Shown piece by piece: positions 27,620 through 36,422 of a DNA stretch of 64,000 nucleotides. Source of the stretch: Actinomadura sp. NBRC 104425 (GTDB lineage Bacteria; Actinomycetota; Actinomycetes; Streptosporangiales; Streptosporangiaceae); the NCBI RefSeq assembly GCF_030269545.1, contig NZ_BSTN01000018.1, positions 62,001-126,000 on the forward strand, read 5' to 3'. A model generated the notes under the pieces. The model saw nothing but the letters and a program-made list of their open reading frames with translations. It had not been told where the DNA came from and did no database searches. Both the position numbers and the translations under genes were made by a program. Every line of letters starts with the position of its first letter. Position 1 is the first letter of the stretch.

Positions 27620-27731
27620 CCGTAGCATTTCAGCACACAATGGACAGCCGTCACGGAGTTCACAGCAAAGTCGCCGACCCGCCCGCTCCGGCCGCTGCGG
27701 GGCGCCATGGCATGGCTAGACTCCGCTGAGG

Positions 27732-28688
27732 ATGAGCATCGTGGACGCCCTCACCGACCAGGCGATGGTCGTGCTGCAGGACCGTCCCCTCGTCGCACTG
27801 CACGCCTGGCTGGCCGGGCTACTGGACGACTGCGCCGCGTCCGGGCGCACGCTGCACCTCGTCACCCCGATCGGCACGCGGCTGTCGCTGCCGCTGCGCT
27901 CGGTCGCGGCCGGGCGGACTGCGCAATGGGTGGTGCGCGACGGCGACGGCTACTACGAGGGCCTGACCGGACGGCCGCTGCGATGGGACGGCGCGGCGTT
28001 CGTCCCGGTGCCCGATGCCCGCGACTACGCGCCGGGCTTCAAGACCCGTCCCGCCGCCCCGGTCGGCGCGCAGCTCGCGCTGGTCTACCGCGCGCGGCAC
28101 GGCCGCCGCGTCGAGACCCTCGGCGGCGCCGCCGGCCGTCTGCTGCGGCTGCTGACCGGCCGCCCGCCGACCGGGTGGGGTCCCGCCGAACCCCTGTCGC
28201 ACCCCTGGGAGCCCGACCGGTTCACCGAGCACGTCCGCGGCCGCGCCTCGGCCCGGCTGGTCGTCATGGGCGACGGCCCGCGCACCGCCCAGGCGGTGTG
28301 CGAGTTCACCGCGGCGGGCAGGGGCGCGACCACCGAGACGACCACCGTCACCGTCGGCTACGCCCCCGGCGACCGGCCGCCGCTGGGGCGGCTGCCGTCC
28401 CTGATCGCCGAGCTGGCCGCCGAGCAGCCGGTGGCCTCGCTGCTGGCCCAGGTCGTCCCGGGCCGCGCCGACCTGACCGCCGAGCCGCGCTGGACGGGCG
28501 AGCCCGCCGTGGTCTCGCTGGCCGTGGCGGGTGCCGTCGCGGGCCCGCCCGGCATCCCCGGCCGGCAGATCGGCCCGCCGGACGCGCCGGTCACCCTCTT
28601 CCCGCTCGGCGACGGCCGCTCCCCCGACGGGTGGCGGCGCCACCGCGAGGTCATGCGGCATCTGACGTCCGCCCGGCGGCCGTCCTGA
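27732..28688 (+). CDS. DUF6177-like protein, C-terminal-half equivalent
   Basis: This is a 318-residue soluble protein. The segments ALTDQAMVVLQDRPLVALHAW, LHLVTPIGTRLSLPLR, WVVRDGDGYYEGLTGRPLRWDG and GWGPAEPLSHPWEPDRFTEH match, from memory, the latter two thirds of DUF6177, a family found beside type VII secretion genes in streptomycetes. Its function is unknown. The part of DUF6177 that precedes this appears as a separate gene at 30249-30728. The ATG is preceded by CTGAGG, and TAGACT at 27717-27722 is a likely -10 box only 9 bases from the start. Confidence 0.6.
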   Translation: MSIVDALTDQAMVVLQDRPLVALHAWLAGLLDDCAASGRTLHLVTPIGTRLSLPLRSVAAGRTAQWVVRDGDGYYEGLTGRPLRWDGAAFVPVPDARDYAPGFKTRPAAPVGAQLALVYRARHGRRVETLGGAAGRLLRLLTGRPPTGWGPAEPLSHPWEPDRFTEHVRGRASARLVVMGDGPRTAQAVCEFTAAGRGATTETTTVTVGYAPGDRPPLGRLPSLIAELAAEQPVASLLAQVVPGRADLTAEPRWTGEPAVVSLAVAGAVAGPPGIPGRQIGPPDAPVTLFPLGDGRSPDGWRRHREVMRHLTSARRPS

Positions 28689-28742
28689 CGCGTCGGCACC
28701 AGCGATCGTGGGTGCGACCAACGGCTCGTTAGACTGGCGGGC

Positions 28743-29198
28743 ATGAGCGCCACGGCCGACGACGGCACCCCGGCCCGCCTGAAGGGCGCGGCGAGCTGGC
28801 TGATCAACCAGGTCTCGCTGCACTCCCAGCGGCTGGTCGCCGAGGGCATGGCCGCCGCCGGCGCCCGCGGCTACCACTACCGGCTGCTGGCCGCCCTGGA
28901 GGAGTTCGGCCCCGCCAGCCAGGCGGCGCTCGGCCGCCGCACCGGCATCGACCGCAGCGACGTCGTCGCCATGCTGAACGAGCTGTCCGACCAGGGGCTG
29001 GTGCGCCGCTCGCCCGACCCGGCCGACCGGCGCCGCAACGTCATCACCATCACCCTCGAGGGCGCGCGCCGCCTGCACAGCCTCGACCAGGTGCTCGCCG
29101 GGATCCAGGACGAGCTGCTCGCCCCGCTCTCCCCCGACGAACGCGCCGAGCTGGTGCGGCTGCTGTCGGCGCTGCTGGCCCACCACTCCGGCCGCTGA
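28743..29198 (+). CDS. MarR family transcriptional regulator
   Basis: This is a 151-residue winged-helix regulator. The DNA-binding part runs from about residue 40 to 105: ALEEFGPASQAALGRRTGIDRSDVVAMLNELSDQGLV, then the wing RRSPDPADRRRNVITIT, which is the MarR signature. N- and C-terminal helices would form the dimer interface. The ligand and targets are unknown. TAGACT at 28730-28735 sits 7 bases before the ATG with no ribosome binding site, so it is probably leaderless. There is no divergent neighbour to mark an obvious target. Confidence 0.9.
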   Translation: MSATADDGTPARLKGAASWLINQVSLHSQRLVAEGMAAAGARGYHYRLLAALEEFGPASQAALGRRTGIDRSDVVAMLNELSDQGLVRRSPDPADRRRNVITITLEGARRLHSLDQVLAGIQDELLAPLSPDERAELVRLLSALLAHHSGR

Positions 29199-29410
29199 CC
29201 GGCGCGAACATCGCCTCACGTTTCTTTCCGGACGGGGGAACGGGCGCGGCCGACGTTGCGTCCCATGAACATCGGCCGCCTCGACTGCATCGAAAGAGAT
29301 GGCCGAAACAGCGACATATAGGGACTAAACGGGCGTCTGTTGACCGCCGCGCCGTCCATGTCTCGCTGGAACCTCACCGTTCGACCTGTACCTGCCGATA
29401 CGGAGGGACC

Positions 29411-30187
29411 ATGCAGCCGCCTCAATGGCCCGGGCAGCCGGGCTACCCGCCGGGGCCCCAGCAGGGGCCGCCGCTCGGTCCCGGCATCTCCAAGCCGCCT
29501 CCGCCGCCCAAGAGCGACGGCGCCGGCGGTGTCATCATCGCGCTGCTCCTCGGCGGCGGTTTCCTGGTGCTCGTGCTGATCGTCGGCGTCGTCGTCGTGC
29601 TGGCCAGCGGCGACGACGATGACGACCGGACCTCGCCCCCGGTCACGGTGTCGACGTCGTCCACATACTCGCCGTACAGCACCCCGACCACCAGCGCCGG
29701 CGGCATCGACCCGAAGGGCGTGCTCACGCCCACCATCCGCACCGCGCGCGGCAACACGTTCACGCGGGTCGGGACGCGCGTCGACTCGTGCACCGCGCGG
29801 GCCAACTCCACCATGCTGGAGCGGCTGCGCCTCTACCCGTGCACCGACCAGATGTACTCGGCGGTGTACGCGAACCCGTCGCGCACCATCGTCACCGTCA
29901 TCTCGGTGGTGCAAACGGGCAGCTCGACCGACGCCAACGGCCTCAGCCGGGCCGTCTACTCCGAGGGCTGGCCGCGCCTGCTCAAGCCGTCCGACGACAG
30001 CGGGATGCCGCAGCTCAGCCAGGAGCCCAGCAGCTGGACCCGCGCCTGGACGCTGGACTCCACGATCGTCTACGCCCAGTCGTACTGGGCGCGCGGCGGC
30101 TCCGTCGGCGACCGGACCGGCTCGGTCTACAACACGGCGGGCGAACTGGGCGTCGAGGTGACCAACACCCTGCGCTTCAGCAACTGA
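29411..30187 (+). CDS. Single-pass membrane protein with extracellular domain, function unknown
   Basis: This is a 258-residue protein. Residues 1-36 are Pro/Gly/Gln-rich (QPGYPPGPQQGPP). A transmembrane helix at about 40-66 is followed by an acidic run (DDDDD), a Ser/Thr-rich linker and an extracellular domain of about 150 residues with two cysteines (SCTAR and YPCTDQM), which may form a disulfide. The layout resembles extracytoplasmic accessory proteins of actinomycetes, but the family is not recognised. The ATG has GGAGG 5 bases upstream. A strong terminator follows. Confidence 0.75.
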   Translation: MQPPQWPGQPGYPPGPQQGPPLGPGISKPPPPPKSDGAGGVIIALLLGGGFLVLVLIVGVVVVLASGDDDDDRTSPPVTVSTSSTYSPYSTPTTSAGGIDPKGVLTPTIRTARGNTFTRVGTRVDSCTARANSTMLERLRLYPCTDQMYSAVYANPSRTIVTVISVVQTGSSTDANGLSRAVYSEGWPRLLKPSDDSGMPQLSQEPSSWTRAWTLDSTIVYAQSYWARGGSVGDRTGSVYNTAGELGVEVTNTLRFSN

Positions 30188-30200
30188 CGATTCCGCATCA

Positions 30201-30224
30201 GGGCCGTACCGACCGGTACGGCCC
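30201..30224 (+). terminator. Rho-independent-type terminator
   Basis: A perfect 10-bp stem (GGGCCGTACC and its complement) surrounds a GACC loop, 13 bases after the stop of the preceding membrane protein. It is followed by TTCG and can also serve the convergent gene ending at 30249. Confidence 0.75.
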
Positions 30225-30248
30225 TTCGCCATGTCCGCGGACCGGTGC

Positions 30249-30728
30249 TCAGCCGGTGGCGGCGGCCCCGCCGGCGCCCGCCGCCCCGGTCACCGCCCCG
30301 GTCGCCGCCCCGGTCGCCGCCTCGGCCGCCGTCGCGGTCGCGCGCCAGCTCAGCGGCGGACCGTCGCACTCGCCGTCGGGGTGGACCGCGCCGCCGAGCC
30401 AGTGCACCAGCGCGTCGGCGAAGCGGCGGGCCACCCTCGGGCCCTCCGGCACGTCGGCGGCCGCGCGGACGTCCACCCACCACAGCCGGTCCGCGGACGC
30501 CAGCCGCCCGGCGAACTCGTCGCCCAGCAGACGCCGGATCTCCCCGGGGACGGCCACCGGCACCGGCGCCTCGATCGAGACGATCAGCCGTCCCGCGGAG
30601 TCGTACAGCCGGGTGGCCGCGGGGTCGCCGCCGCGGACCTCCACCGGCACCCCCAGGGCGACCAGCCCGTCGACGACCGCGCGCACGTCCGGCGGACGGC
30701 GCACCACGGCGACCAGGTCGCGGCTCAC
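30249..30728 (-). CDS. DUF6177-like protein, N-terminal-half equivalent
   Basis: This is a 159-residue protein. RLIVSIEAPVPVAVPGEIRRLLG, LWWVDVRAAADVPEG and FADALVHWLGGAVHP resemble, from memory, the N-terminal third of DUF6177 (a pattern of SVEAP, GE-RRLLG, WW-E-RA and LGG-V-P). The Ala/Gly/Thr-rich C-terminal tail is low complexity. GTG at 30728 has GGAGG 7 bases upstream and overlaps the stop of the MinD-like ATPase gene (GTGA), so it is in the ATPase operon, not with the other half at 27732. Confidence 0.6.
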   Translation of the reverse strand: MSRDLVAVVRRPPDVRAVVDGLVALGVPVEVRGGDPAATRLYDSAGRLIVSIEAPVPVAVPGEIRRLLGDEFAGRLASADRLWWVDVRAAADVPEGPRVARRFADALVHWLGGAVHPDGECDGPPLSWRATATAAEAATGAATGAVTGAAGAGGAAATG

Positions 30729-31831
30729 CCGCCCACCTCCGGCGCGCCGATCGCACGGGCGAACACCTCGTAGGCGATGCGTCCGACGGCGGTCCCGGTC
30801 GCGCCGGACAGCCTGCCGGCGTCGACCGCGCCGCCGAGCGCCAGCCGCCGGTCGTACGGCACGTGCACCACGGGCAGCCCCCACCGGCCGAGCATCTCCT
30901 CGGCGCGGTCCAGGTCGGCGCTCGCCCGCGGCGCGTGCGTCACCGTCGCCACCACGGTGCGCCTCAGCAGCGCCTGCCGACCGTTGTCGCGCAACCACTC
31001 CAGCGCACCGCCGGCGCTCAGCGCGCCGTCCACCGTGCCCGGCGTGACCAGGACGAGGCCGTGCGTGCCCGCGAGGAGACTTCGGTGCAGGTCGGTGCGG
31101 ACGCCCGAGCCGCAGTCGACAACCGCGGCGGCGAAGTGACCGGCGACGGCGCCGAGCGCGGCCTCGAACACGTCGGGGGTGCACCGCTCGGCGATGCGCC
31201 CGCTGCGGGCGGCCGACAGCACCCACAGCCGCTCGCCCGCGCGGGCGAGGCAGGGCGCGGCCTCCTCGAACGTCCGGGGCCGGCGTGCCACCAGGTCGGC
31301 CGGCGAGCCTTCGGTCCGCACCCCGAGCCGCGGCGGCAGCGAGCCGAGCTCGGCGTCGGCGTCCACGGCCAGCACGCGGTCGGTGCGGTGCCGCGACAGC
31401 TCGGTCGCCAGCAGCGCCGCCAGGGTGGTCTTGCCCGCGCCGCCGCGCACGCTGACCACCGTGAGCCGCCGGAGGCCGGGCACCGGACGCCGCAGCATCT
31501 CCGCGGTCTCGGCCTGGGTACGGGCATGGCCGCCGGACGCTCCGGAGCCGCCGACGGCCTTGCGCACGCCCCGCCCCATCCGCACGAGCAGCGGGTCGCC
31601 GCGGTGCGGTCCGCGCCCCGGCTCGGCGCCGCTGCTCCCGTCACCCGGCGTCGGGCCGCCCGGATGCCCGGACGGCGCTGGCGGGGCGGCCTCCGGCTGC
31701 GCCACCGGAGCGGGGCGGGGTGCCGGTTCGCGCTGGGCGCCGTCCGGCTCCGGGGCATCGAGGGCGGCCAGTCCGCGCTGGGACACTCCCATGTCGCGCA
31801 GAACGATCTCCTGCCAGCCTGCGTCGGACAC
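30725..31831 (-). CDS. MinD/ParA-like ATPase of type VII secretion-type locus
   Basis: This is a 368-residue protein. A Pro/Ala-rich N-terminal region (about 15-120) precedes a MinD-like domain. The deviant Walker A is VVSVRGGAGKTTLAALLA. LAVDADAELGSLPPRLG gives Walker A', and AAVVDCGSGVRTDL gives Walker B. It lacks the membrane-targeting helix of true MinD. This architecture matches MinD-like ATPases coded beside ESX genes. The job may be positioning or regulating the secretion machine. GTG at 31831 has GGGGAGG just upstream; ATG at 31870 is an in-frame alternative. Confidence 0.8.
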   Translation of the reverse strand: MSDAGWQEIVLRDMGVSQRGLAALDAPEPDGAQREPAPRPAPVAQPEAAPPAPSGHPGGPTPGDGSSGAEPGRGPHRGDPLLVRMGRGVRKAVGGSGASGGHARTQAETAEMLRRPVPGLRRLTVVSVRGGAGKTTLAALLATELSRHRTDRVLAVDADAELGSLPPRLGVRTEGSPADLVARRPRTFEEAAPCLARAGERLWVLSAARSGRIAERCTPDVFEAALGAVAGHFAAAVVDCGSGVRTDLHRSLLAGTHGLVLVTPGTVDGALSAGGALEWLRDNGRQALLRRTVVATVTHAPRASADLDRAEEMLGRWGLPVVHVPYDRRLALGGAVDAGRLSGATGTAVGRIAYEVFARAIGAPEVGG

Positions 31832-32031
31832 CTGCCTCCCCTTCGTCACCGCCAGCCTAATCACCGCCATGGCGCCCCGCGGCGTCCCGACCGGCGCGGA
31901 CGGTGCGGGCGGTGCGGGCGGCCCGCGCGGCATGGACGTCCGCCATTCGTCCAAGGAATGGCTCCGTATCCGACCATGCAGCGTCATATGCTCCTCTGGC
32001 GGACGGAATTCGATCTTGGAGGGGGACGAGG

Positions 32032-32472
32032 GTGGCGGAGTTCTCGGGCGCGGAGCTGGAACGGATGCTGGCCGAGGCGCGCGAGACCCTGGAGTCGATG
32101 CGGCAGGGCGGCACGGCGCCCCGTCCCGCCAAGACCGCCGAGGCCGCGGACGGCGACGCGCTGGAGGGGGTCGGCGAGGCGGCCGACGGCGCGGTCAAGG
32201 TGGTCGCCGAGGCCGCGGGCCGCATCAAGAGCGTGGCCCTGGACGACAAGGCGATGCGGCTGTCTGCGCAGAAGCTGGGCGAGCAGCTGGTGACGGCGGT
32301 CAACGCCGCGCTGGAGGACCTGCGCGTCAAGGCGGCGACCGCCGCGGCGGCCCGGCGCGAGGCGGAGCCCGGCGAGCGGTCCGAGGACATCCAGAACCAG
32401 AGCCTGCGGCAGATGGAGCTGATCACCCAGGCCATCAACGACACCCTCGCCAAGATCGGCGGCAACCGCTGA
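32032..32472 (+). CDS. YbaB/EbfC-like nucleoid-associated protein
   Basis: This is a 146-residue protein. An N-terminal helix (ELERMLAEARETLESMRQ) is followed by the strand pattern ADGAVKVVAEAAGRIKSVALDDKAMRL and a long helix, LGEQLVTAVNAALEDLRVKA. Together they form the YbaB/EbfC fold. Family members bind DNA as dimers, and paralogues are common next to actinobacterial type VII secretion genes. The GTG start has GGAGGGG 7 bases upstream. It is divergent from the MinD-like ATPase gene, sharing about 200 bases of promoter region. Confidence 0.75.
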   Translation: MAEFSGAELERMLAEARETLESMRQGGTAPRPAKTAEAADGDALEGVGEAADGAVKVVAEAAGRIKSVALDDKAMRLSAQKLGEQLVTAVNAALEDLRVKAATAAAARREAEPGERSEDIQNQSLRQMELITQAINDTLAKIGGNR

Positions 32473-32555
32473 GCACCGCGCCGCACGAGGTCCGGACGGG
32501 GCGGTGACGGACCTCGGCCTGCCGCCTGTCGGCAGCCGCCGTTAGCATCTGGCGC

Positions 32556-33152
32556 GTGCGAGCCTCCACGTCGACGACACCGCCCGCGCGGTCGCGCCGG
32601 CTCGTGCCCGTGTCGGCGGCGGGCGCGGCGGCGGTCCTGGCGCCGGTGCTGTGGCTGACCGGCGGGCTCCGCGAGGCGCCGCAGGAGCCGCTGAAGGCGC
32701 CGGGCCGGCCGATCAACCAGGGATGGTTCGACGTCACCGTGCACGACGCGCGCATCGTCAACGTCGAACCGCCGTTCGGCACCACGCCGCAGCGGCGACT
32801 CGAAGTGCGCATGCGGGTGGTGAACAAGGGCAAGGAGACGGCCTCGCTGGGGCTCAGCGGGTTCGGCCAGGGGGTCGCGGCGCGCACAGCCAAGGGCAAA
32901 TGGGTCAAGCCCGAGGACGTGGCGGGCACCGCCGCGGGCTCGGCCACCGACGCCGTCCAACCGGGGCTGCCCGTCGAGGCGGCGGTGCGCTGGCAGCTCG
33001 GGCCGCAGGAGACCCCCGCCACGTTCACCGTGGGCCTGCGCAAGTGGAAGTACGGCACCGGGTTCACCGACACCTCGTTCCAGTGGCGGGTGGAGACCGA
33101 CGACGACGCGGGCCTGGCCGGACGGCTCACCCTGCCGGTGGGGCGGTCATGA
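32556..33152 (+). CDS. Membrane-anchored extracellular protein A of a three-gene coupled set
   Basis: This is a 198-residue protein with a basic N-terminus, one hydrophobic segment (about residues 17-33) and an extracellular beta-rich domain. LEVRMRVVNKGKETASLGL and VQPGLPVEAAVRWQLGPQETP resemble DUF4352/Ig-like accessory domains, though weakly. The GTG start has no ribosome binding site. TAGCAT at 32543-32548 lies 7 bases before it, so a leaderless transcript is likely. It overlaps the next gene by ATGA. Function unknown; the position suggests a surface complex linked to the secretion locus. Confidence 0.7.
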   Translation: MRASTSTTPPARSRRLVPVSAAGAAAVLAPVLWLTGGLREAPQEPLKAPGRPINQGWFDVTVHDARIVNVEPPFGTTPQRRLEVRMRVVNKGKETASLGLSGFGQGVAARTAKGKWVKPEDVAGTAAGSATDAVQPGLPVEAAVRWQLGPQETPATFTVGLRKWKYGTGFTDTSFQWRVETDDDAGLAGRLTLPVGRS

Positions 33153-33748
33153 ACACGGGCAGACTGCTCGTCCAGGGCGGCGCCGCGCTCGTCGGCACCG
33201 CACTGCTCGCCGCGGCGATGTGGCTGTACGACCTGACGCCCGAGGTGGAGTCGCGGCAGCTCGACCCGATCCGCGACACCGGCCGCATCGGCCAGATCGT
33301 CACCAATCCGCGGTTCAGCGTCCAGGTGCAGCGGGTGGCCGCCGCCCGCTCGCTGGCGTCCGCCACGCCGCGCACCAGACCGCCGGTGCGCACCGAGGGC
33401 GTCTTTTTGATCGTCCACGCGCGGGCGACGAGCAAGCGCGAGCCGCTGCGGCTGCAGACGGCGCAGTTGGAGACCCCCGGCGGCTACGTCTTCCGCAAGG
33501 ACCCGCGGCCGTCGGTGTCGCTCGGGCCCGATCCGACGTTCCAGCCGCTGATCTGGGACGAGACCGCGTTCGTGTTCGAGCTGCCGCCGCGGCGGCTGGC
33601 GGGCGCGCGGCTGGTGGTCGGCGAGGGCGGGCTGCTGCCCCAGCTGTCGGCCGCCGCCGAGATCGACCTGGGGCTGACCCGGTCCCGCGCCGCCGACCTC
33701 ATCCGCCGCGCCGCGGAGAACTACGACCTGCGGGCTGCGACGTCATGA
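33149..33748 (+). CDS. Membrane-anchored extracellular protein B of a three-gene coupled set
   Basis: This is a 199-residue protein. The N-terminal helix (about 8-27) is a signal anchor. The exterior domain has two basic patches and a central FLIVHARATSKREPLRLQTAQLET strand region like that of its neighbours, a beta-sandwich of the growth-factor-sheath type. No catalytic residues are recognisable. It starts with the ATG of an ATGA overlap with gene A and ends in another ATGA overlap with gene C, so all three are probably made in fixed ratio. Confidence 0.7.
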   Translation: MNTGRLLVQGGAALVGTALLAAAMWLYDLTPEVESRQLDPIRDTGRIGQIVTNPRFSVQVQRVAAARSLASATPRTRPPVRTEGVFLIVHARATSKREPLRLQTAQLETPGGYVFRKDPRPSVSLGPDPTFQPLIWDETAFVFELPPRRLAGARLVVGEGGLLPQLSAAAEIDLGLTRSRAADLIRRAAENYDLRAATS

Positions 33749-34626
33749 CCCACCGGGCACCTTTCCACGATCCCGGCGACCGGTTCCGGCAGGACGCGGG
33801 CGGGCGCGATGCTCCGCCGCCCGCCCGTCCCGATCCGGGCTCCGAGCGGCCCGGCAGCACCCGGCCGCAGGGGCGCGGGCTGCCCGCCGTGGGCCGCTAC
33901 AGCAGGACGGCGCGCAACGAGCGGGCGCAGTCGGCGGCCCGGCCGCCCTCGCGCGAGACGGGGCTCCCGGACGGGACCGGCGCGCATCCCGTCCGGGAGC
34001 CGGAGCGCCGGGAACACGACGAGCACCGGGCGTCCGGCGACCCGGCACCCGAGCGGGACGGCCCCGCGGACGACGCCGCGGACGACGCCGCGGACGCGGC
34101 GGCACCGCGGCGGCGGATGCGCCCCGGGGATCGGCGGTTCCTCGAGGCGATGGCCCTGGTGACACTGCTGCCGGCCCTGGTCGGGCTGCACTGGCTGGAC
34201 GACACCCGCAACATCCAGCAGCGACTGGAGCGGCCCGAGAAACCGACCACGGTGGCCAAGGGCAAGGTCGGCGTGCTCGCCGACACCCGCTGGCTGTTCG
34301 TCCGGCGGACGGTCGCCCGGGCGCCGCTCAACCCGGACCCGGACGTGGCGGAGGTGCGGATGGTCGTGGCGATCAAACCGCTCACCCAGGCGGGCGCCAA
34401 GACCGTCGGCTCGTTCGGGATGTCCTACCGGCTGCGCGACGGCGAAGGGCACATCTGGTCGGCCACCGCGGTGCCGTCGTCCACGCCGCGCGCGGGCGCC
34501 ATCGCGCTGCTCACCGTCAAGGGGGTGCTGCCCCGCTCCAAGGCGCAGACGGTGACGCTTGAGGTGCGGCCGCCGACGACATACCGGCCGAAGGAACCGC
34601 TGCCTTCGCTGCGGTTCGCATCGTGA
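33745..34626 (+). CDS. Membrane-anchored extracellular protein C of a three-gene coupled set
   Basis: This is a 293-residue protein. The first 130 residues are cytoplasmic, disordered and strongly charged, with a short DDAADDAADAA repeat. One hydrophobic helix follows (about 133-150, ALVTLLPALVGLHWL), then an extracellular beta-rich domain (VRMVVAIKPLTQAGAKTVGSFGMSYRLRDGEG). This is the same overall plan as genes A and B, but with a long inner tail. Its last codons lie opposite the possible 3' end of the frameshifted membrane gene. Function unknown. Confidence 0.7.
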   Translation: MTHRAPFHDPGDRFRQDAGGRDAPPPARPDPGSERPGSTRPQGRGLPAVGRYSRTARNERAQSAARPPSRETGLPDGTGAHPVREPERREHDEHRASGDPAPERDGPADDAADDAADAAAPRRRMRPGDRRFLEAMALVTLLPALVGLHWLDDTRNIQQRLERPEKPTTVAKGKVGVLADTRWLFVRRTVARAPLNPDPDVAEVRMVVAIKPLTQAGAKTVGSFGMSYRLRDGEGHIWSATAVPSSTPRAGAIALLTVKGVLPRSKAQTVTLEVRPPTTYRPKEPLPSLRFAS

Positions 34627-35814
34627 CCCTTGCCACGACCAGGTTGAACGCCGCCGCCAGCAGGCAGATCCGCAGAATCTGGAAGACCAGGGCGGTACCG
34701 AAGCCGATCAGCGTGAGGCGGGGCACCCACCAGGCCGCCGAGTGCGGGCCGATCAGTTCGTAGATCTGCCGCCGGGCCAGCCGCTCGGCGACGTCCAAAC
34801 CCATGAACAGCGCGCAGAACAGGCCGAACGGCACCACGCCCGACCGGCGCACCAGCCGCAGCCCGTACCAGGCGGGCAGCCACATCTCCCGGATGCCGCG
34901 GGTGGAATCTCCCGCGGGCTGCCGGTCCGGTCCAGGTCGCCGGCGCGGGCCAGCCGCCGGGCCGCGGCGCTGCGGCCGAGCACGACCCGCTCGTCCCCGG
35001 TGTCCAGGCCCAGCACCACCCCGGCGAGCACCAGCCAGATCAGCGAGCCGAGCACGGCATGCTTGAACGATGGCCACAGGTCCAGACCGCCGCCGGCGGC
35101 CTGCTCGACCCAGCCCCACGCCCGCCGGTCGGTCATCCACTCGCCCGCCTCGCGGCGCAGATGGTCCACGGTGAAAATGCCGAAAAGCGCGAAGTTGATC
35201 TCCAGGAAGGCCAGCAGAACGGCGCCGGGGGCGCCCAGCCGCTCCCGGGCCAGCCATTCGAAACCCACCTTCAGCACGAAGAACCCGGCGGTGAGGGCCA
35301 CCGCCAGCGTCACGTGCCGTTCGAGGGTGATGAGCATGCCGAGGCCCTCGATCTGGCCGGTGATGCCGCCCTCGGCGAAGCCGCGGCTCTGCGCCATGTC
35401 GGCGAACTCGCGGGCGTCCCGGCTGTGCAGGCCCCAGCCCAGGTAGAACACCATGAACGGCAGGACGGCGCGGCCCAGCGCCTCCAGCGCCGTCTCGCGG
35501 TTGCCCACGGCCCAGGGGGTGAGGTCGCCGCCCGGTTCGCGGGCATGCACCGCGTCCAGGCCCTCCCGGACGCAGTGGATCATCGCCACCGTGACCGTCA
35601 GGGAGATCATGACCAGCAGGCTGACGGTCACCAGCGGCGCCACGGTGGCCGCGGTGCCCTTCAGCTGGCCCAGCCGGTAGCCGCCGTACATCGCCCCGTA
35701 CCGCAGCAGTTCGCCCACGGTGCACCACAGCGCCAGCGGCAGGGCGAAGCGCCCGGCGAGCCTGATCGTCGCCAACGGCAGAACGAGCGGTGAACGCGCC
35801 GATAGTCCAGGCAT
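34517..35814 (-). pseudogene. Multi-pass membrane protein with a broken reading frame
   Basis: Two overlapping minus-strand frames each carry part of one membrane protein. From ATG 35814 the first frame codes for about four hydrophobic segments (PLALWCTVGELLRYG, MISLTVTVAMIHC, VTLAVALTAGFFVL, SLIWLVLAGVVLGL). It then turns Cys/Trp/Arg-rich and ends at 34753, which looks like out-of-frame sequence. Good membrane sequence resumes in the other frame near 34915 (MWLPAWYGLRLVRRSG, VVPFGLFCALFMGLDVAERL, LIGFGTALVFQILRICLLAAAFNLVVA), ending at 34517. A one-base indel around 34900-34930 would join them into about 430 residues. It may be a real frameshift or a sequencing error. If the first frame is a gene by itself, its limits are 34753-35814. 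Confidence 0.6.
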
Positions 35815-35876
35815 TCCGTGAATGCTACACAAATAGCAGGTGATACGGGTTTTCGCCGTCGGTAATCTGCCTGGGC

Positions 35877-36353
35877 ATGAACGCTCCCCCGAAGAGTCCA
35901 GCGGTGACCGTTTTCGCGGTTCTGGCGTTCCTCGCCCTCGCGCTGTGCGTGGTCTTCACCTTCGCCACCCTTTCCAGCGGCACCAGCCAGATCAACGCCT
36001 CAGCGAACTGCGGGACGGGCCGCGACGCCGACATGGGCTGCTACGCCCAGGCGGAAATCATCCAGCGGGGCCAGGTCGCCGACCGCGAGGCCAATGTCAA
36101 GATAGGGATGACCTTCACCCTCACCTGCGGGTTCGCCGCGCTCACCCTGGCGGCGTGCGCCGTGGCGTTCGGCGCGAACCGGGGCCCGTCCGACAAGGGG
36201 GTTTCCGTGGCGTTCCCCGGCTCTTCCGGCGCTCCCGGCGGGGCCGCGTTCCCGCAGCCCCAGCCCGGCGCGCCCCAGCCCGGCGCGCCCCAGCCCGGCG
36301 CGCAGCAGCCCTACTCCCCTCCGCAGCAGCCTCCCGGCGGCAACCGCACGTGA
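35877..36353 (+). CDS. Small two-helix membrane protein with Pro/Gln repeat tail
   Basis: This is a 158-residue protein. Two transmembrane helices (about 9-31 and 75-99) flank an extracellular loop with two cysteines (ANCGTG and MGCYAQ), which could form a disulfide. The C-terminal tail is cytoplasmic and repeats PGAPQ three times. The family is not recognised. TAATCT at 35863-35868 lies 8 bases before the ATG and no ribosome binding site is seen, so it is likely leaderless. A strong terminator follows. Confidence 0.7.
   Translation: MNAPPKSPAVTVFAVLAFLALALCVVFTFATLSSGTSQINASANCGTGRDADMGCYAQAEIIQRGQVADREANVKIGMTFTLTCGFAALTLAACAVAFGANRGPSDKGVSVAFPGSSGAPGGAAFPQPQPGAPQPGAPQPGAQQPYSPPQQPPGGNRT
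36261..36305 (+). repeat. Three 15-bp tandem repeats within a coding region
   Basis: The unit CAGCCCGGCGCGCCC is present at 36261-36275 and 36276-36290, with a slightly changed copy at 36291-36305. It encodes the QPGAP units of the small membrane protein tail, so copy number could vary between strains. Confidence 0.8.
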
Positions 36354-36360
36354 GACGCGA

Positions 36361-36397
36361 CGGACCCCGGCGCCCGCACGACGGGTGCCGGGGTCCG
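36361..36397 (+). terminator. Hairpin terminator between convergent genes
   Basis: CGGACCCCGGC-G-CCC pairs with GGG-T-GCCGGGGTCCG around a GCACGAC loop, giving a stem of about 15 bp with one G-T pair. It lies 7 bases after the small membrane protein gene and before the end of the DUF1416 gene on the other strand. Confidence 0.75.
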
Positions 36398-36422
36398 CTG
36401 GTCGTTTGCCGATCGCCTCAGG

